NCBI GenBank assembly: GCA_022661535.1
Contig: JAKULF010000011.1
Span: forward strand, 1,054,001 to 1,118,000
From: Eutypa lata
Taxonomy: Eukaryota > Ascomycota > Sordariomycetes > Xylariales > Diatrypaceae
Length of the DNA stretch: 64,000 nucleotides
Reading direction: 5' to 3'
Shown here in pieces: positions 1 through 12,055 of this stretch (position 1 is the first letter of the stretch; each line of letters opens with the position of its first letter). Both the position numbers and the translations under genes were made by a program. The notes under the pieces were generated by a model, which saw only the letters and a program-made list of their open reading frames with translations, did not search any database and was not told the DNA's origin.

Positions 1-2
1 CT

Positions 3-134
3 TCTGTCGAGCCTTGGTTCAATGCTATCCCTCAGGTCAAATGGGTTACACTGGAGAAGTCAGCGCATATGACGCACTTTGAGGAGCGGGAACGATTCAT
101 GGAGCTCTGTGGGGCTTTCCTTAGTAGTAACTAG
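3..134 (+). CDS. Alpha/beta hydrolase, C-terminal end only (proline iminopeptidase-like)
   Basis: Partial gene cut by the left edge of the window; only the last 43 codons and the TAG stop (132-134) are visible. The tail reads as the end of an alpha/beta-hydrolase of the proline iminopeptidase / amino-acid amidase group: a W-F-x-x-I-P-x-V segment is followed by a Glu-Lys-Ser-Ala-His motif, whose histidine would be the catalytic triad His, and then by the H-F-E-E-R-E-R-F-M segment common in fungal members. The nucleophile elbow and the rest of the fold lie outside the window, so substrate and localisation cannot be judged. The family call is inference from a short tail. Confidence 0.7.
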   Translation, partial: SVEPWFNAIPQVKWVTLEKSAHMTHFEERERFMELCGAFLSSN

Positions 135-1485
135 AGGAGAGTTGATGTGTAGCCTGCGATTATTCGATGTATCTTGCTACAGGGATACAAGCAAGTCTGA
201 TATGTAGGCATTCATACGGCATGGAGCACTGGGGTTTTTCTTTATTCAGCTCGACCGAGCCTTACCAACTATATTACAATCATTAAAACAACGCGTGGTG
301 TTATCTAACTCTTTTGACGGCCTTTAATGTATTTGGGCACGCCAACCCGTATGAATCTATTAGTTAGTTACGTAGTGGCACGATCAGCAGAATTTTACCG
401 GATTGGGGTGTAATTAGTTTGCTGTTGGGTGATTTGTGTCTTGGCTACAGGTAGAGTGGTAGTACAAACAAGCAACAGGTGATGCAATGCTACATAATCC
501 AGATAACTTAAGCTTTCAATCGTAGATAGCCCAGCCTTGTGTTCTTCCCATCCTAGGGTGCTCCCCCATCTTGGCCGCCAACCCGCTGGAGAAGCTTCAC
601 CATTAATTATGTAGCTACGCAAAACCGACCCCTGGAAGTGTAACCAAACTCTCCGGTATGGGAACAAAGCTGTGGAAACATAGATTGTATGCATAGTTAT
701 CAGATGCAAACTGGCAAAGTATTGTTGGCTTTATAAACTTAAGTTCCAAGATAGAGACATGAAACCCTAGAGGTCTAGATCCCAGGCTCTAGCCATTGTC
801 AGTGTAACAACAAGCACTAAAATATTATATCGCCGCCAACAGTTTGCTTCTTCGGCCCATCAGCGTAAAACATAACGTACTACGTATGTTATAAGAGTAT
901 CCACGGAACTTATCCCGCTCTCCCCAGCTCATAATAATGGTTTCTCGGTTCTGTATGCAGCTTAGCTGCCTTGATATAACCCCACCTAAACAACAGCAGA
1001 CCAAAATAAGAGCTGCAGCTGTAGGTTCCCGATTAACATGTTCTTGATTATTCGATAGGATGAAAGCGTGAAATGCCTAAATGTGATCTGTCGGATCAGT
1101 TGCTATCTGGACGGAAGTCTCACCTGATTTGTGTGCAAGCCATGTACTTCTTAGCTACCTACAGCTGCTGTAAAGTTGGGCAGTAAGCAGTAAGCCCGGT
1201 CAAGAGTCTAAGAGTTATTATTCTTCGTAAATCCTATGTCTATTCTACGGCGCTACTTCGGGGTGGCATTATCGTATTAAAGCGAGGTTTCCTGGGCGAT
1301 CACTGATAACTGTGCCGCCTTGGTTGATATCTTCCTGACATAGGACATGCCTTGAAATATCCACAAGTCAAGAATGGCAACTATACAGGCAGTGAGTGAT
1401 GCCTCGCCCCCTCTCCCCTCCTTTCTATATCCCCCCTCTCTTTTATTTTTGCGCCTACGGTTTCGTCTATAAAGGTTTTGTAACG
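135..1485. other. Intergenic stretch left of the retrotransposon
   Basis: About 1.35 kb without a supportable gene. Open frames here are short, lack homology I recognise and have no convincing splice structure. Base composition is normal for intergenic DNA in this window, in sharp contrast to the AT-rich block that begins near 1520. A pyrimidine-rich run lies near 1410-1450. Confidence 0.5.
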
Positions 1486-1490
1486 GAACA
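1486..1490. repeat. Target-site duplication, left copy (GAACA)
   Basis: GAACA immediately precedes the left LTR and is repeated at 8837-8841 immediately after the right LTR. Joining the flanks across this 5-mer rebuilds a continuous stretch that aligns with a dispersed repeat found intact near 46.8 kb, which supports it as the duplicated insertion target. Confidence 0.7.
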
Positions 1491-1664
1491 TATCACGTAC
1501 AAGCTGATCTAAAAACAAGGTATAAATTATTACGAATAATAATAATTATTTAAAATGCTTTAAAATTTAAAATAAATAATTAAAAAAATTTATATATAAT
1601 ATAAAAACATTAAATATAAAATTATTTTACTTTAAAAGCTTAATAAATAACTTTAATTATAATA
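1491..1664. repeat. Left LTR (174 bp), RIP-mutated in its right part
   Basis: Aligns without gaps to 8663-8836. The first 30 or so bases keep C and G where the right LTR has T and A; from about 1535 onward the situation reverses and this copy carries T/A where the right copy keeps C/G. The mutated zone therefore starts inside this LTR. Confidence 0.8.
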
Positions 1665-2164
1665 TACTTTTTAAATTAAAACATTTTATAATATTTTTAA
1701 TTTAACGAATTATAATTTTTTTACTTTAATAAATACATTTTTTAATTTTTAAAATATTTTTTATAATTTATAATATTTTAATTAAAATTTAAATAATTAT
1801 ATTTTTAAAATAAAATTATTTAAATATAAAAAATTATATTTAATTATAAATATAATAATATTTTTATTATTTTTTTTAAATATAAAGTTTATATTAAATT
1901 TTATATTTTATTTAATTAAAAGTTATATATATTTTTTTTTAAATATAAATAAATAAAAATATAAATTATTATTTAAATATTTAAATTATAAAAGTTATTT
2001 ATTTTATTATTATTATTATTATTTTTTTTTTTTTTTCTTTTTTTAATATTATTATAATTTTTATACGTACGCTTTTAAATCGTAATATTTATAAAATAAT
2101 AAATTAATATACTTATAATAAACAAAAATAATAATAATAATAATAATAATAACAACAAAATACT

Positions 2165-2385
2165 TTTTCGCTTTTTGCGCGCTATTAAGGCCGCTTAAAT
2201 AATTAACGCAATACGTACTTGCGCCGCGCGTGCTAATGCTATTGCGCCTTCTCCGCCTCCACCTCCACCTCCACTTCCACCTTCGCCGCGTTCGCCTAAT
2301 CGTGGACCGCGCCCGGCCGCGTCTGTTATGCGGCGTATCCCGTGCCTAAGGTACGTTTGTAATGCGCTCGCCGGCCGATTTAATA
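2165..2385 (+). other. GC-rich island inside the AT-rich RIP block; proline-rich open frame
   Basis: About 220 bp of normal to high GC content embedded in sequence that is nearly pure A/T on both sides. It contains a CCACCT-type repeat near 2255-2285 and keeps many CA dinucleotides that RIP would have removed. One + frame stays open from about 2204 to a TAG at 2389-2391 and encodes a proline-rich segment (P-S-P followed by seven prolines, then L-P-P-S-P-R-S-P) and a basic tail. It could be a surviving piece of a gag-like gene or a captured single-copy host fragment. No start codon or complete gene can be defined. Confidence 0.6.
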
Positions 2386-5300
2386 ATTAGTATTTAAAAA
2401 CTTTAAGTTGTGATCGTCGTTATTAAAATTATTCGTTTAAATATTTTTATTAACAAATATAAGTTTTTATTTTTTTATTTATCGTTAATTTTATATTTAA
2501 TTAATATTTTAATTTTTTCGATTATATTTATTATATTACTTATATATTCGTTATTTTTTTAATAATTAATCGTTTTAATTTTAATTAAATAAATTATTTT
2601 AATTTATTTTTATTATATTTATATATTAACGTTTATTTAAAAATTATCGTTTTAATTCGTTGTTATTTTCGATTTTTTTTTAAATTTAACGAAAACGAAA
2701 ACGAAAAAAAAAAAAAAAAAAAAAATAATAATAATAACGAAAATAAAACCGAAAATAATTTCGAATAAAACGAAATTAATTTTTCGTTTTCGAAAATTAA
2801 TAATAATAATAATTTTAATAATAATAATAATATTAATAATAATAATAACGATAATAAAGTTAATATAATTTACGTTTTCGTAAAAATTTTATAAATTTAT
2901 ATAATTAATTAAATGTTTTTAACGTTTAAAAATTTTAACTTAAATATTTATTTTTATTATTATTTTTAAAGTTTTAATTTTTTAATATTTTTATTTTTTT
3001 TTTTAATAAATTTATATATTTTATAAATTTTAACTTTTAAATTTAAATTAACGTATTTTATATTAAATTTAAAATTATTTATTTTATTTTATATTTTTTA
3101 AAATAATTTATTACGTATTTTAAAAGTTAAAAAACGTTTTAAAATATTTAAATTTTTATTTATTAAATACTTTAATTAATTTATTAATAAATATTTAATT
3201 CGTTAATAAATAAATAATTTAAAAAGTTTTTTTTTTTATTTTTATTTAAATTATATATTTTAAATATTTATATAATAAAGCTTTATATTTATTTTTTTAA
3301 TTTATTTAACGATTAATTTTATTATTTATTAATTATTATAAAAAATTTTTTATATATTTTTTAATTTAAATTAAAAGTTTCGAAATAAATACTTTAAAAT
3401 AATAATTTTTTTAATTATATATTTAAAAATAAATATTTTTATTTTTATAATAAATATAATAATTATATTTTAATAAATTATTTTTTACGTTATAAATTTT
3501 TTAAATAAAAATATTAAATATTTTTATAAAAATCGCTTAATTTCTTTATTATTTATAAAAAAAGTATTTTTTATTATTAATAATATTTATATTTTTTTAA
3601 ATTTATTTTTATAAATAATATTTAAATATTTAATTATATATAAATATTTAATTATTTTATTTATTATTTTTAAATATTTTAAAAATAAATTTATAAAAAA
3701 TCTTAATAAATTAAATATTATAAACGTTATATTTAATTTTATTATAATTATAATATATAATATTAAATTAATTTATTTTTAATAATTTTTAATTTTTTAT
3801 TTTAAAATTTAATTAAAAATTTTTTTTAATAAATTTAATTTTAAAAATATTATTATTTTTTAAATATTATTAATTAAATTAAAATAAATAATTATTTTTT
3901 TTATATATAAATTATAAAAAAAATAAATTTTACGTATTTTATAATTTTTAATAATTTTAATATTTAAAAATTAATTTATTAAATTTTAATTTTTTAATTT
4001 ATAAATTAATTTAAAATATCTTTTAAATTTTTAAACTTTTATTTTATATTTTTTATTATATAAAATTAAAATATTATTTATAAAAAATATAAAAAAAATT
4101 ATATATTATTCGTTATAAAATAAATATAACTCTTTTATTAATAAAATAAACTTTATTTTTAATAAAATTAATTTAAACTTTTTATATTATAATAATAATA
4201 AATCTTTAAAATTATAAAATATTTTTTTAATTTTTAATAAAGTTTTTAACTTTTTAAAGTTATTTAAATACTTATAAATTATAAATATATTTTCGTTTTT
4301 TATTATATTAAAAAACGTTATTTTAATATTATATTAATTAACTTTTAAATTAAACTTTATTATTATAATTATAATAACTTTAAAACTTTTAATTATAAAC
4401 GTAATAATATAAATTATTATAAATAAATCTTTTTTTTATAAATCTTTTTATATTATAAACTTTAATTTATAACGTTTTAAATAATTATTTTTATTAAATT
4501 TATAATTAAATATTTACTTTAATAAAATTAAATAATTTTTCATTTTTAAACGATTTATTTCTTTAAATATATCTTTATTAATTATAAATTTTATTTTTAA
4601 ATATATATTTTTATTAAAGTTTTTATTTAAAAAGTAATTAATTAAATTTTTTTATATTTTAAAAAATTTAAATAATTTATTTTTATATAACTTTTTTTTA
4701 TTTAAAGTTATAAAAAATTAAATAATATATTTTTAAAAAATCGTTATTATAATTATAATATAAAAAATAATTAATTTTTTTTTTATTTTTTTTAAAACGT
4801 TTTTTAAAATAAAAAAATTTAAAAGTAATTTTTTTTTTTTTTTATTTACGATTTCGAAAATTATTATATCTTTATAAATATTAATAAAACGTATTTAACG
4901 TATTTTATTTACTTTTTTTATAACGAAATCGCTTATTATATAATTATTTTATTTCGTTTAATAAAATTCGTTTAAATTAATTTTCGCTTAAAATAATTAA
5001 AATTTAATACTTTAACGTATAATTAATTCGTAATTTATATATAAACGTTATTTAATATTTTTTATAATCGTTTAAGTTATTTTTATTATTTAAAATTAAT
5101 TTTCGTAATTTTTATTATAAACGAAAAATTTTTTTATAATATTTATAATATCTTTTATTATAATAATAATATCGTTAATATTTTTTTTTTATTAAAAATA
5201 AAACTTTTTATTTTAATTATTTATTAAATGCTTAAATCGTTATTAACTTTATAAAATTTATTTATTTTAATACTTTTTAAAATTCTTTTATTATTTATTA

Positions 5301-8300
5301 AATTTACGCTTTATAATAAAAAGTTAATATTAAACTTTTTATTTATTATTAAAATTATTTACTTTTTTTTATTTAAAGTTAAAGTTTTTTTAAAAGTTTA
5401 AAGTTTTATTACCTTTTAATTTTTTATTAAAATAAGCTTTTTTACTTTTAAGTTTAAACTTTTTAATTAATTTTTTAAAAAGTTTAAATCTTTTTAATTT
5501 TATAAAATTAATTTAAAAATAAACGAAATATATTTTTTTTTATAATTTTATACGTTTAATAAATTAAAAATATATAACTTTATTATTTATTTTTTAAATA
5601 TATAAAAAACTTAAATAAACTTTATAAAAATAAATATAAAAATCGCTTTTTTTACTTTTATCTTTTTTTTATAAAAAAGCTTTTCGTTAAAACGTATATT
5701 ACGCGTAATAATTACTTTATTTAAATTAAAAATTTAAATTTTATAAAAATTAATTATAATATAACTTATTAAATAATTTATATACGCTTTAAATATTACT
5801 TTAAATATTTTTCGGTTTTTATAAACTTTTCGATTTTTTATTAATAAATACGCTTTATATTTATATATATATATTAATTTAAAATTAAATTAAAAATTAA
5901 TAATTAACTTTTTAAAAATCTTTAAATTATATTATTAAAAATAATTTTTAAATTAATTTTTAAATATTTTATTAAAGTTTTTAAAATTATATATTAAATT
6001 AAAACTTATATTATATAATTAAATCGCTTTATATTAAATTACTTTAAATTAAAACTTTTATAAAAAATTTATATTATTTATTATAATAATATATTTAAAA
6101 ATAAATATACTTTTAACGCGCTTTTTATTTTTTATAAATTTTTTTATATATAAAAATAATATTTTAATTTTTATTTTTTTAATTTTAATTTAATATTAAA
6201 ACTTAATAAATCTTATAATATTAATTATATTAATATTATTATTTTATTTAATTTTATAAATATAAAGTTACTTTTCTTTATATATTTAACTTTTAAAATT
6301 TTATAAAATCTTTATAATAACTTTTTTTTTTTATTTATAATTAAATATTTATAAAACGTTTTATTATATTTATTTTTAATTATTAATAATTACTTAATTT
6401 TATTATATTTTAAAAAGTAATTAAATTAATTTTAATATATATATTAAAAAAGCTTAAATAATTTATTTTTTAATAATCTTTTCGATATTACTTTAATAAT
6501 ATATATATAAGCGTAATACTTATATTTTAATCGTATTATATTATTAATTTTAACGTTTCGAATATATTTAACGAATATTTTAAAAGCTTTAAAACTTAAA
6601 TGCTTAACTTTTTTATATTATAACTTTTTTAAATTTTTTTAAAAACGTAAATAATTTATTAAAAGTTTTTACGCTTTTAATTTTTATTTAAGTTATAATA
6701 TAAAAAACATTATAATATTTATTAAATTTATAAAAATTTTAATTAAAACGTTTAAATAATTAATAATTACTTTATATTTAAAAAAAATTAAATTACTTTA
6801 ACTTTTAAATTTAATAATAATATAATTATTATTTATATTATTTATTTTTAAAAAAATATTAAACTTATAATATTAAATATCTTTTTTTTTAAACGAACTT
6901 TTAATATAATATTAAAATAAAACCCTTTTATTATTATTATATTTTTTAAAATTAAATTAATATATTTCTTTTTAAAATCGTTAAAAAAAACACTTTTAAT
7001 TATTTAAATATTAAATTTTAAAATTAAAAATAAAATAATACTTATTTTTATAATTTCTTCGTTAATAATTTTATAATATATATTTAAAATAATTAAGTTT
7101 TTATTATTAATTAAATATATAACATTATAATTATTTATTAAAATGAAATTTATAAAGAAATACTTTTCGAAAAAAAATATAAAATATACTTTAAAAACGC
7201 TTTAATTTAATAAAATAAAATTAATTATAATTATTAAAATATTTTAACTTTTTAAAAATCTTTATAAAAAAGCTTTTTTAAACTTATTTATAACGTTTAA
7301 TAAACTTTATTTAATTAATTAAACTTATAAATTCTTATATTATAAAAACTTAAACTTTTTAAAAATATTTTTTTAATAATTATTTTTTATATTTAAAATA
7401 ACTTTTTTAATAAACTTTTTAATAATTATCGTTTTAAATATATTATAATTTATAAATTTATAAAAATACTTTATATTATATATAAATAAATAAAAATACT
7501 TATAATCGTTACTTTAACGATTTTTTAATTTTTTTAACTTAAACTTAAAGAAATTTCTTAATAAAAATAAATTTTTTTTTAAAATAATAAAGATTTTTAA
7601 TTTATTTATTAACGCGTTTATACGATTTTTCTTAAACATTATATAAAAAAAGTTATCGTAATATTTTAAAAAACGAATTTCTTTATTTTAAATATTCTTT
7701 TTAATAATCTTTTAAAACTTAATATTCGTTTATAAATTAATTATTTTAAAATTAAACGTTTTTAAAAAAATCTTTATAATGATTATTTTTTTAACTTTTA
7801 AAGTTTTATAAATTTAAACATTATAAAACGCTTTTAATTAATTATAATATTAACGTTTTAACTTAACGTTATTTTATTTAATTTAAATAAAAACCTTATT
7901 ATAACGTTAAATAATTACGATTTTAATATTCGTTTTTATAAATTTATAATATAACTTAATTTTCTTTATTAATTCTTAAATAATAAAGTTTTATTTTATT
8001 ATTAACTTTATTTAAATATTTATTAAAATTACTTTCTTTATTAATTTATTAATTTATTTTCGAAAAGTTATAAGCTTTAAAAACATTTAAAAACGCTTAA
8101 ATTATTAAAATAAAAATCTTTTAAACTTTTTTTTATATTTAATATTAAATTCGTTATTTAATTTCGTTTTTTAAAATAACTTATTATTTTTTTATTTAAA
8201 CGAAAACTTTTTTTAATTTTTAAAAATAATAACGTATATTTTATTTTTTTATTTTTAATATTTAATACGAAATTTTTTAAACGTAAAGTTATATAATTAA

Positions 8301-8662
8301 AATAAATAAATTTTTAATTTTTTATTACTTTTAAAATTAACGTAAAGTTAAATTTAAATCGTATTAATATAATATTATAATTAATTATATTAACGAAAAA
8401 AAATTTTTTAATTTATTATTATAATATTTATTAAAAAAATTATATAATTAATATTTAAAAAAGTTATATTATAAAATAATCGTATAAAATATAATAAGTT
8501 ATTATTAAATACTTTATTAAAAATAAAACGTAATAATAATATAAATAAAAATATAATAAATTAAATATATATATAATTAATTTTATATAATAATTAATAT
8601 ATTTACGAAATATTATATAATATAATAAAGTTAAAATTAACTTAAAACGTTAAGCTTATAAT

Positions 8663-8836
8663 TATTACATATAAATTAATTTAAAAATAAAATATAAATT
8701 ATTACGAATAATGATAATTATTTAAAATGCTTTAAAACTTAAGATAAATAACTAGAAAGATCTATATATAATACAGGAGCACCGAATATAAAATTATCCT
8801 GCTCCGGGAGCTTAGTAAGCAGCCCTGACTGCAACA
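8663..8836. repeat. Right LTR (174 bp), RIP-mutated in its left part
   Basis: Gapless partner of 1491-1664. Its first 40-50 bases are AT-converted relative to the left copy. From about 8711 onward it keeps the ancestral C and G, so the right boundary of the RIP domain falls within this LTR. It ends in CAACA followed by the GAACA target duplication. Confidence 0.8.
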
Positions 8837-8965
8837 GAACAGAATGCAAGGACTGCACTGGTACACCACCAAAAGTGCAATGTTATTAGCTCGGGAACTA
8901 CATATGTAACCATCTTGCATAGCCTTATATACTTGGTAATTGGTACCGTGACAGGTTTGGTGTAA
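8837..8965 (-). repeat. SINE-like tRNA-derived repeat, copy 1 (retrotransposon target)
   Basis: On the minus strand this matches 46773-46891 over about 125 bp and 45975-46085 more weakly. Shared blocks include the GTACAGAATGCAAGGACT-like end, an ACACCACCAAAAG segment and a GTTAGCTC-type inverted repeat. The LTR element is inserted at its edge; the bases just left of the element (near 1480-1490) complete the match once the target duplication is merged. Confidence 0.65.
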
Positions 8966-9505
8966 TTTCTAACATTTACAAGGATATAATTATCGTACAT
9001 TTCTGGAAACTTGTAGGCTTTTCTTTGCAAGATGCATGAATCAATCAACTCCAATTAACGTGGTTTTATATCAGCGGTAGATGGGATTTAAAGAAGCCAC
9101 AATACAGGTCTCGCAAAATTCAACGTCACATGAATTTAGGGCATAATGACAAAATTAGTCAACAACAAACCCCCATCCAGCCATCTCGATGATAATCCTT
9201 GCGCAATCCTTTGTCATGAACAAAGTTTTAACCGATCTACTACCTAATAGTTGGACTTTGGCTTGGTAACCACTTTCAGAAGCAAGCTTCACTCACTCAC
9301 AACTTCGTCCGGCACTGGGCTGTCGACGTCCAAGTCTGTAGGACAGTCGACCTTGTTGGTGGTAGAGTCTGATGAACAGTTGCGTCTCGTCAATAAAACG
9401 ACTCTTTAAAAGAAGCGCCGGAAAGCCCTTTTTAAGAGAAGAAAAAAAAACTAACTTATATCACTCAGAGTCCAGCATGATACCCACCAAACGCATATGA
9501 AATAT
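8966..9505. other. Intergenic, 3' side of the GH105 gene
   Basis: About 540 bp between the repeat and the GH105 stop codon. No gene seen; it likely holds the 3' UTR of the GH105 transcript. Confidence 0.4.
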
Positions 9506-10804
9506 TCATGCATTCTTCGCCCATGCTTCCCATTCATAAGAGGCCAGCATAAAGGGCCCCGCACCGTTTTGACCATTCGGAACGATTGGCTGGCTGATGT
9601 AATACTAAAATATGTCAATGTTGGCACCCTCCCATCTTGCTGAAGTTCAACTATTAAGGGAGAGAGTCTCTTGGAAGTAATATTCACCTCGAAGGTTACA
9701 TTAGCATCGACCAGCCCACATTCAGCGACGGTGCCATTGAATATCAGCGTGCCGTTCTCTGCTTCGGAAGCGAAGTTCTCAACCAAGCTGAGATATGCCG
9801 ACTTCGCCGTCTCGAGGAAATCGTCCCTATCAAGATACCCCAGACTCATCCCCTTGAACAAGCTCCACGTAAACATGGCGGAGCCGCTAGCCTCGATGAA
9901 GTTCCCCTCGCGGCCCGGATACGGCTCGTTCATGACCTGCCACCAGTTCCCCGAAGCCGGGTCTCGGGCGCTCTTCAGTGCCTCCGCGAGGGATGTATAA
10001 TATCCCAGCAGCTGCTCGTAGCCGGAGTGGGATTGGGGGAAATACTGCAATACTTCCACCAGGGACATGAAGAACCAGCCAAGTGCTCTCCCCCAGACAT
10101 TGGGAGCCCTGCCCTCGCCGTCGGCCCACGGTGCGCTGTCGGTCTCCGCCCAGCCGTGGACATAGAGACCGGAGGACTCGTTGCGGGCGTGTGTCGCTAT
10201 GAGGTTGTATTGCTGAAAAATATCATCCCAGGCCGTTTGATTCTCCCCGTCGTAGAAGTGTGTCCACTTGGCGTAAAAAGTGTCGACCATGTAGATTCCA
10301 TCGAGCCACATTTGGTTTGGAAAGAACATTTGGTGCCTTTATATCCATGTTAGCAGGTGGAAAACGGGCAGAGAGTGCGCATATCTGTGAATCCCATACT
10401 TACCAAAACCCCCCAGATGGTGTTCTTGGGTACGAATCCAGCATGGATCGAACTATCTCAGCAGCTGACTTATACTTCTTGTCCCCGGTCTGATCATACA
10501 GGTACAAGTAATTGTTCCCCATGCGGTATTCATCGAGTATATATCTGGAATAGTTCCAATTTCTTATTGTGCCGTCCTCCTGAACGACGTGACCATCAAT
10601 TTGACCCTTATACCAGTCTAGATACTGCTCATCCTTCGACAGCTCATATGCTTTCTCAAATCCTAAGTAGAGAACTGCATCTTGATATCCAAAGTCTGGG
10701 TCAACGCCCACTTCGATGAAGGTATCAGCCAGCCATGTCAGGTATGATTGGCTGCCCAGTGTAGCGACGGCTCCGCCGAAAGCGAAGAACGAGATAAACT
10801 TCAT
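9506..10804 (-). CDS. GH88/GH105 family glycoside hydrolase (unsaturated rhamnogalacturonyl hydrolase type)
   Basis: Predicted 382-residue secreted hydrolase of the GH88/105 six-hairpin fold. Members remove unsaturated uronic acids from oligosaccharides made by pectate or rhamnogalacturonan lyases. Exons are 10804-10404, 10336-9688 and 9604-9506; both introns have GT..AG ends (GTAAGT and GTGAAT donors) and frames join cleanly. The open frame reaches upstream to 10855, but its first in-frame ATG is at 10804, which opens a typical signal peptide (M-K-F-I-S-F-F-A, then Gly/Ala-rich). Diagnostic motifs are W-H-Q-M-F-F-P-N-Q-M-W-L-D-G-I-Y-M across the first intron, with the probable catalytic Asp in W-L-D-G, and the C-terminal Y-Y-I-S-Q-P plus G-A-G-P-F-M-L-A-S-Y-E-W. 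It lies 670 bp from the transposon but shows no sign of RIP. Family call is firm; substrate is inferred. Confidence 0.88.
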
Positions 10805-11803
10805 TAAGATGGCAAGTAGGCTAATACCAACGAACTTAAGAATATAATACGCCAAGAATCTGGATATACAAAGTACATTGGCTTGAAATAATTTGCGGGC
10901 GGTATCTCAACTCAATGACCTCTTATTTTCTCTCCCTATATATATGTATGTATACTCTGATTGTGAACCTATAAGAAGGATGATACTACCGAAGCTAAAA
11001 GTTGCAACCCCGCATAATGCATCGTATTGTAATCCTCATCATTCTGCGCCCTTCAGGGGTAGAATGTAATAGCACATTTGATGCATGATGTTGTCACTAA
11101 TGAGGGGCTATGGCAGTATGTATGGTTCTATATGTGGCGACTCCAACTCCTTTAGGTCACCTGAATGCGCGAGATTGGTCTCGCCAGCTTCGAATGCGAT
11201 TGTACGCAATTAGGTAGCTGTAGTGTACTTTTAGACCATGTCAACCTGATCATCGAAATGCCACACGAAATTCCCGTCTGGCCGAATCTCCCCTTTATTT
11301 GTTACTCGTATACATACTTACATTTACTTGTCCTTGCCCCGATGCCTGTGCTTACTGAATGGAGTCTTCGTGTCTTACATTTCCTTTAGCTCCTCCAGCT
11401 AAGTAGTGCATCGAAGGACCATCACGAGCTTGTGCATCTTGTTATTTCTGAACCACCACTTCATAGGTAGCAGATTACGGAAGCTATTCCATGAGTAAAA
11501 ATGAATCCAAATGGAAGTCTTATAGAATACTCAGCAGATTTGGAGGGTGTGCCGTACACGCGCTATATACTTGGCGAGTGAAATTCGGTCTGAACAGCAT
11601 GCTCCAGTTATATTATATAAAGACGAAACCAGATGATGTTTCATTATAAGTCGACTAACATCACATTATGAAAAGTAACGAAATCTGAGTAATTGTCTAG
11701 TATTACCGGGTATTTCATATCGGGATGGTTGAACTATCATGGCTAGAGACCGAATAGACATGTCCTTTGAAGGAGAAATTCGTTAATTTTTCTCCCGGAA
11801 CTG
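10805..11803. promoter_or_regulatory. Upstream region of the GH105 gene
   Basis: About 1 kb with no convincing gene; it is the presumed promoter side of the GH105 gene. A TATATATA-like stretch sits near 10936-10948. No specific operator site can be claimed. Confidence 0.3.
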
Positions 11804-11995
11804 TCAGGTGAAACGGTATCACAAAATGAAAGGGGTGGTGGCAGAGTTTGAGGTGAATAGATGTGACCATTGGAGTCTGCTTTACTACAACTCAAGGGAG
11901 CGAACCCCCCTTTATATAGGTCGCCAGAGCTTTGCTATCGAAGCTTCCCAGCCAGTCTTCACCTTAAAAGCTAGGGCTATACCTTATACCTGACA
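11804..11995 (+). repeat. Dispersed repeat family B, copy 1
   Basis: About 190 bp that aligns in the same orientation with 52216-52430. Shared blocks include GTCAGGTGA near the start, ACTCAAGG followed by a C-run, CCAGAGC(T/C)TTGC, GTAGCTTCCCA-type and TCTTCACC segments, and an ACCTTAT(G/A)C end. No coding potential recognised; possibly a MITE or other short non-autonomous element. Confidence 0.6.
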
Positions 11996-12055
11996 CGGAC
12001 CTACTTGATCGCAGCTACCACAGCCGATATTGCCAGAACCATGAAGGAATGACGC

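Larger units (their letters stand above)
1491..8836. mobile_element. RIP-degraded LTR retrotransposon, 7.35 kb
   Basis: Two 174-bp direct repeats of equal length (1491-1664 and 8663-8836) bound a 7-kb internal region that is almost entirely A and T. The differences between the two repeats that I compared are C/T or G/A, the pattern left by repeat-induced point mutation. The interior has almost no CA or TG dinucleotides, while remaining C and G sit mostly in CG, CT and AG contexts. No reading frame for gag, protease, reverse transcriptase or integrase survives, so superfamily (Ty1/copia or Ty3/gypsy) and strand cannot be assigned from coding content. The ends fit TG..CA after undoing one transition in the first dinucleotide (TA from TG). 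A 5-bp GAACA duplication flanks the element. It is inert. Confidence 0.8.

Noticed and set aside
395..709. 104-codon open frame on the minus strand
   Set aside because: No family features, no splice context, composition like the surrounding intergenic DNA.
1665..8662. Search for residual reverse transcriptase or integrase motifs in the AT-rich block
   Set aside because: Stop codons are everywhere and no catalytic motif can be read, so no element class was assigned.
10804..10855. Upstream start for the GH105 gene at 10855
   Set aside because: The codon there is TTG, not ATG; the first in-frame ATG at 10804 opens a good signal peptide.
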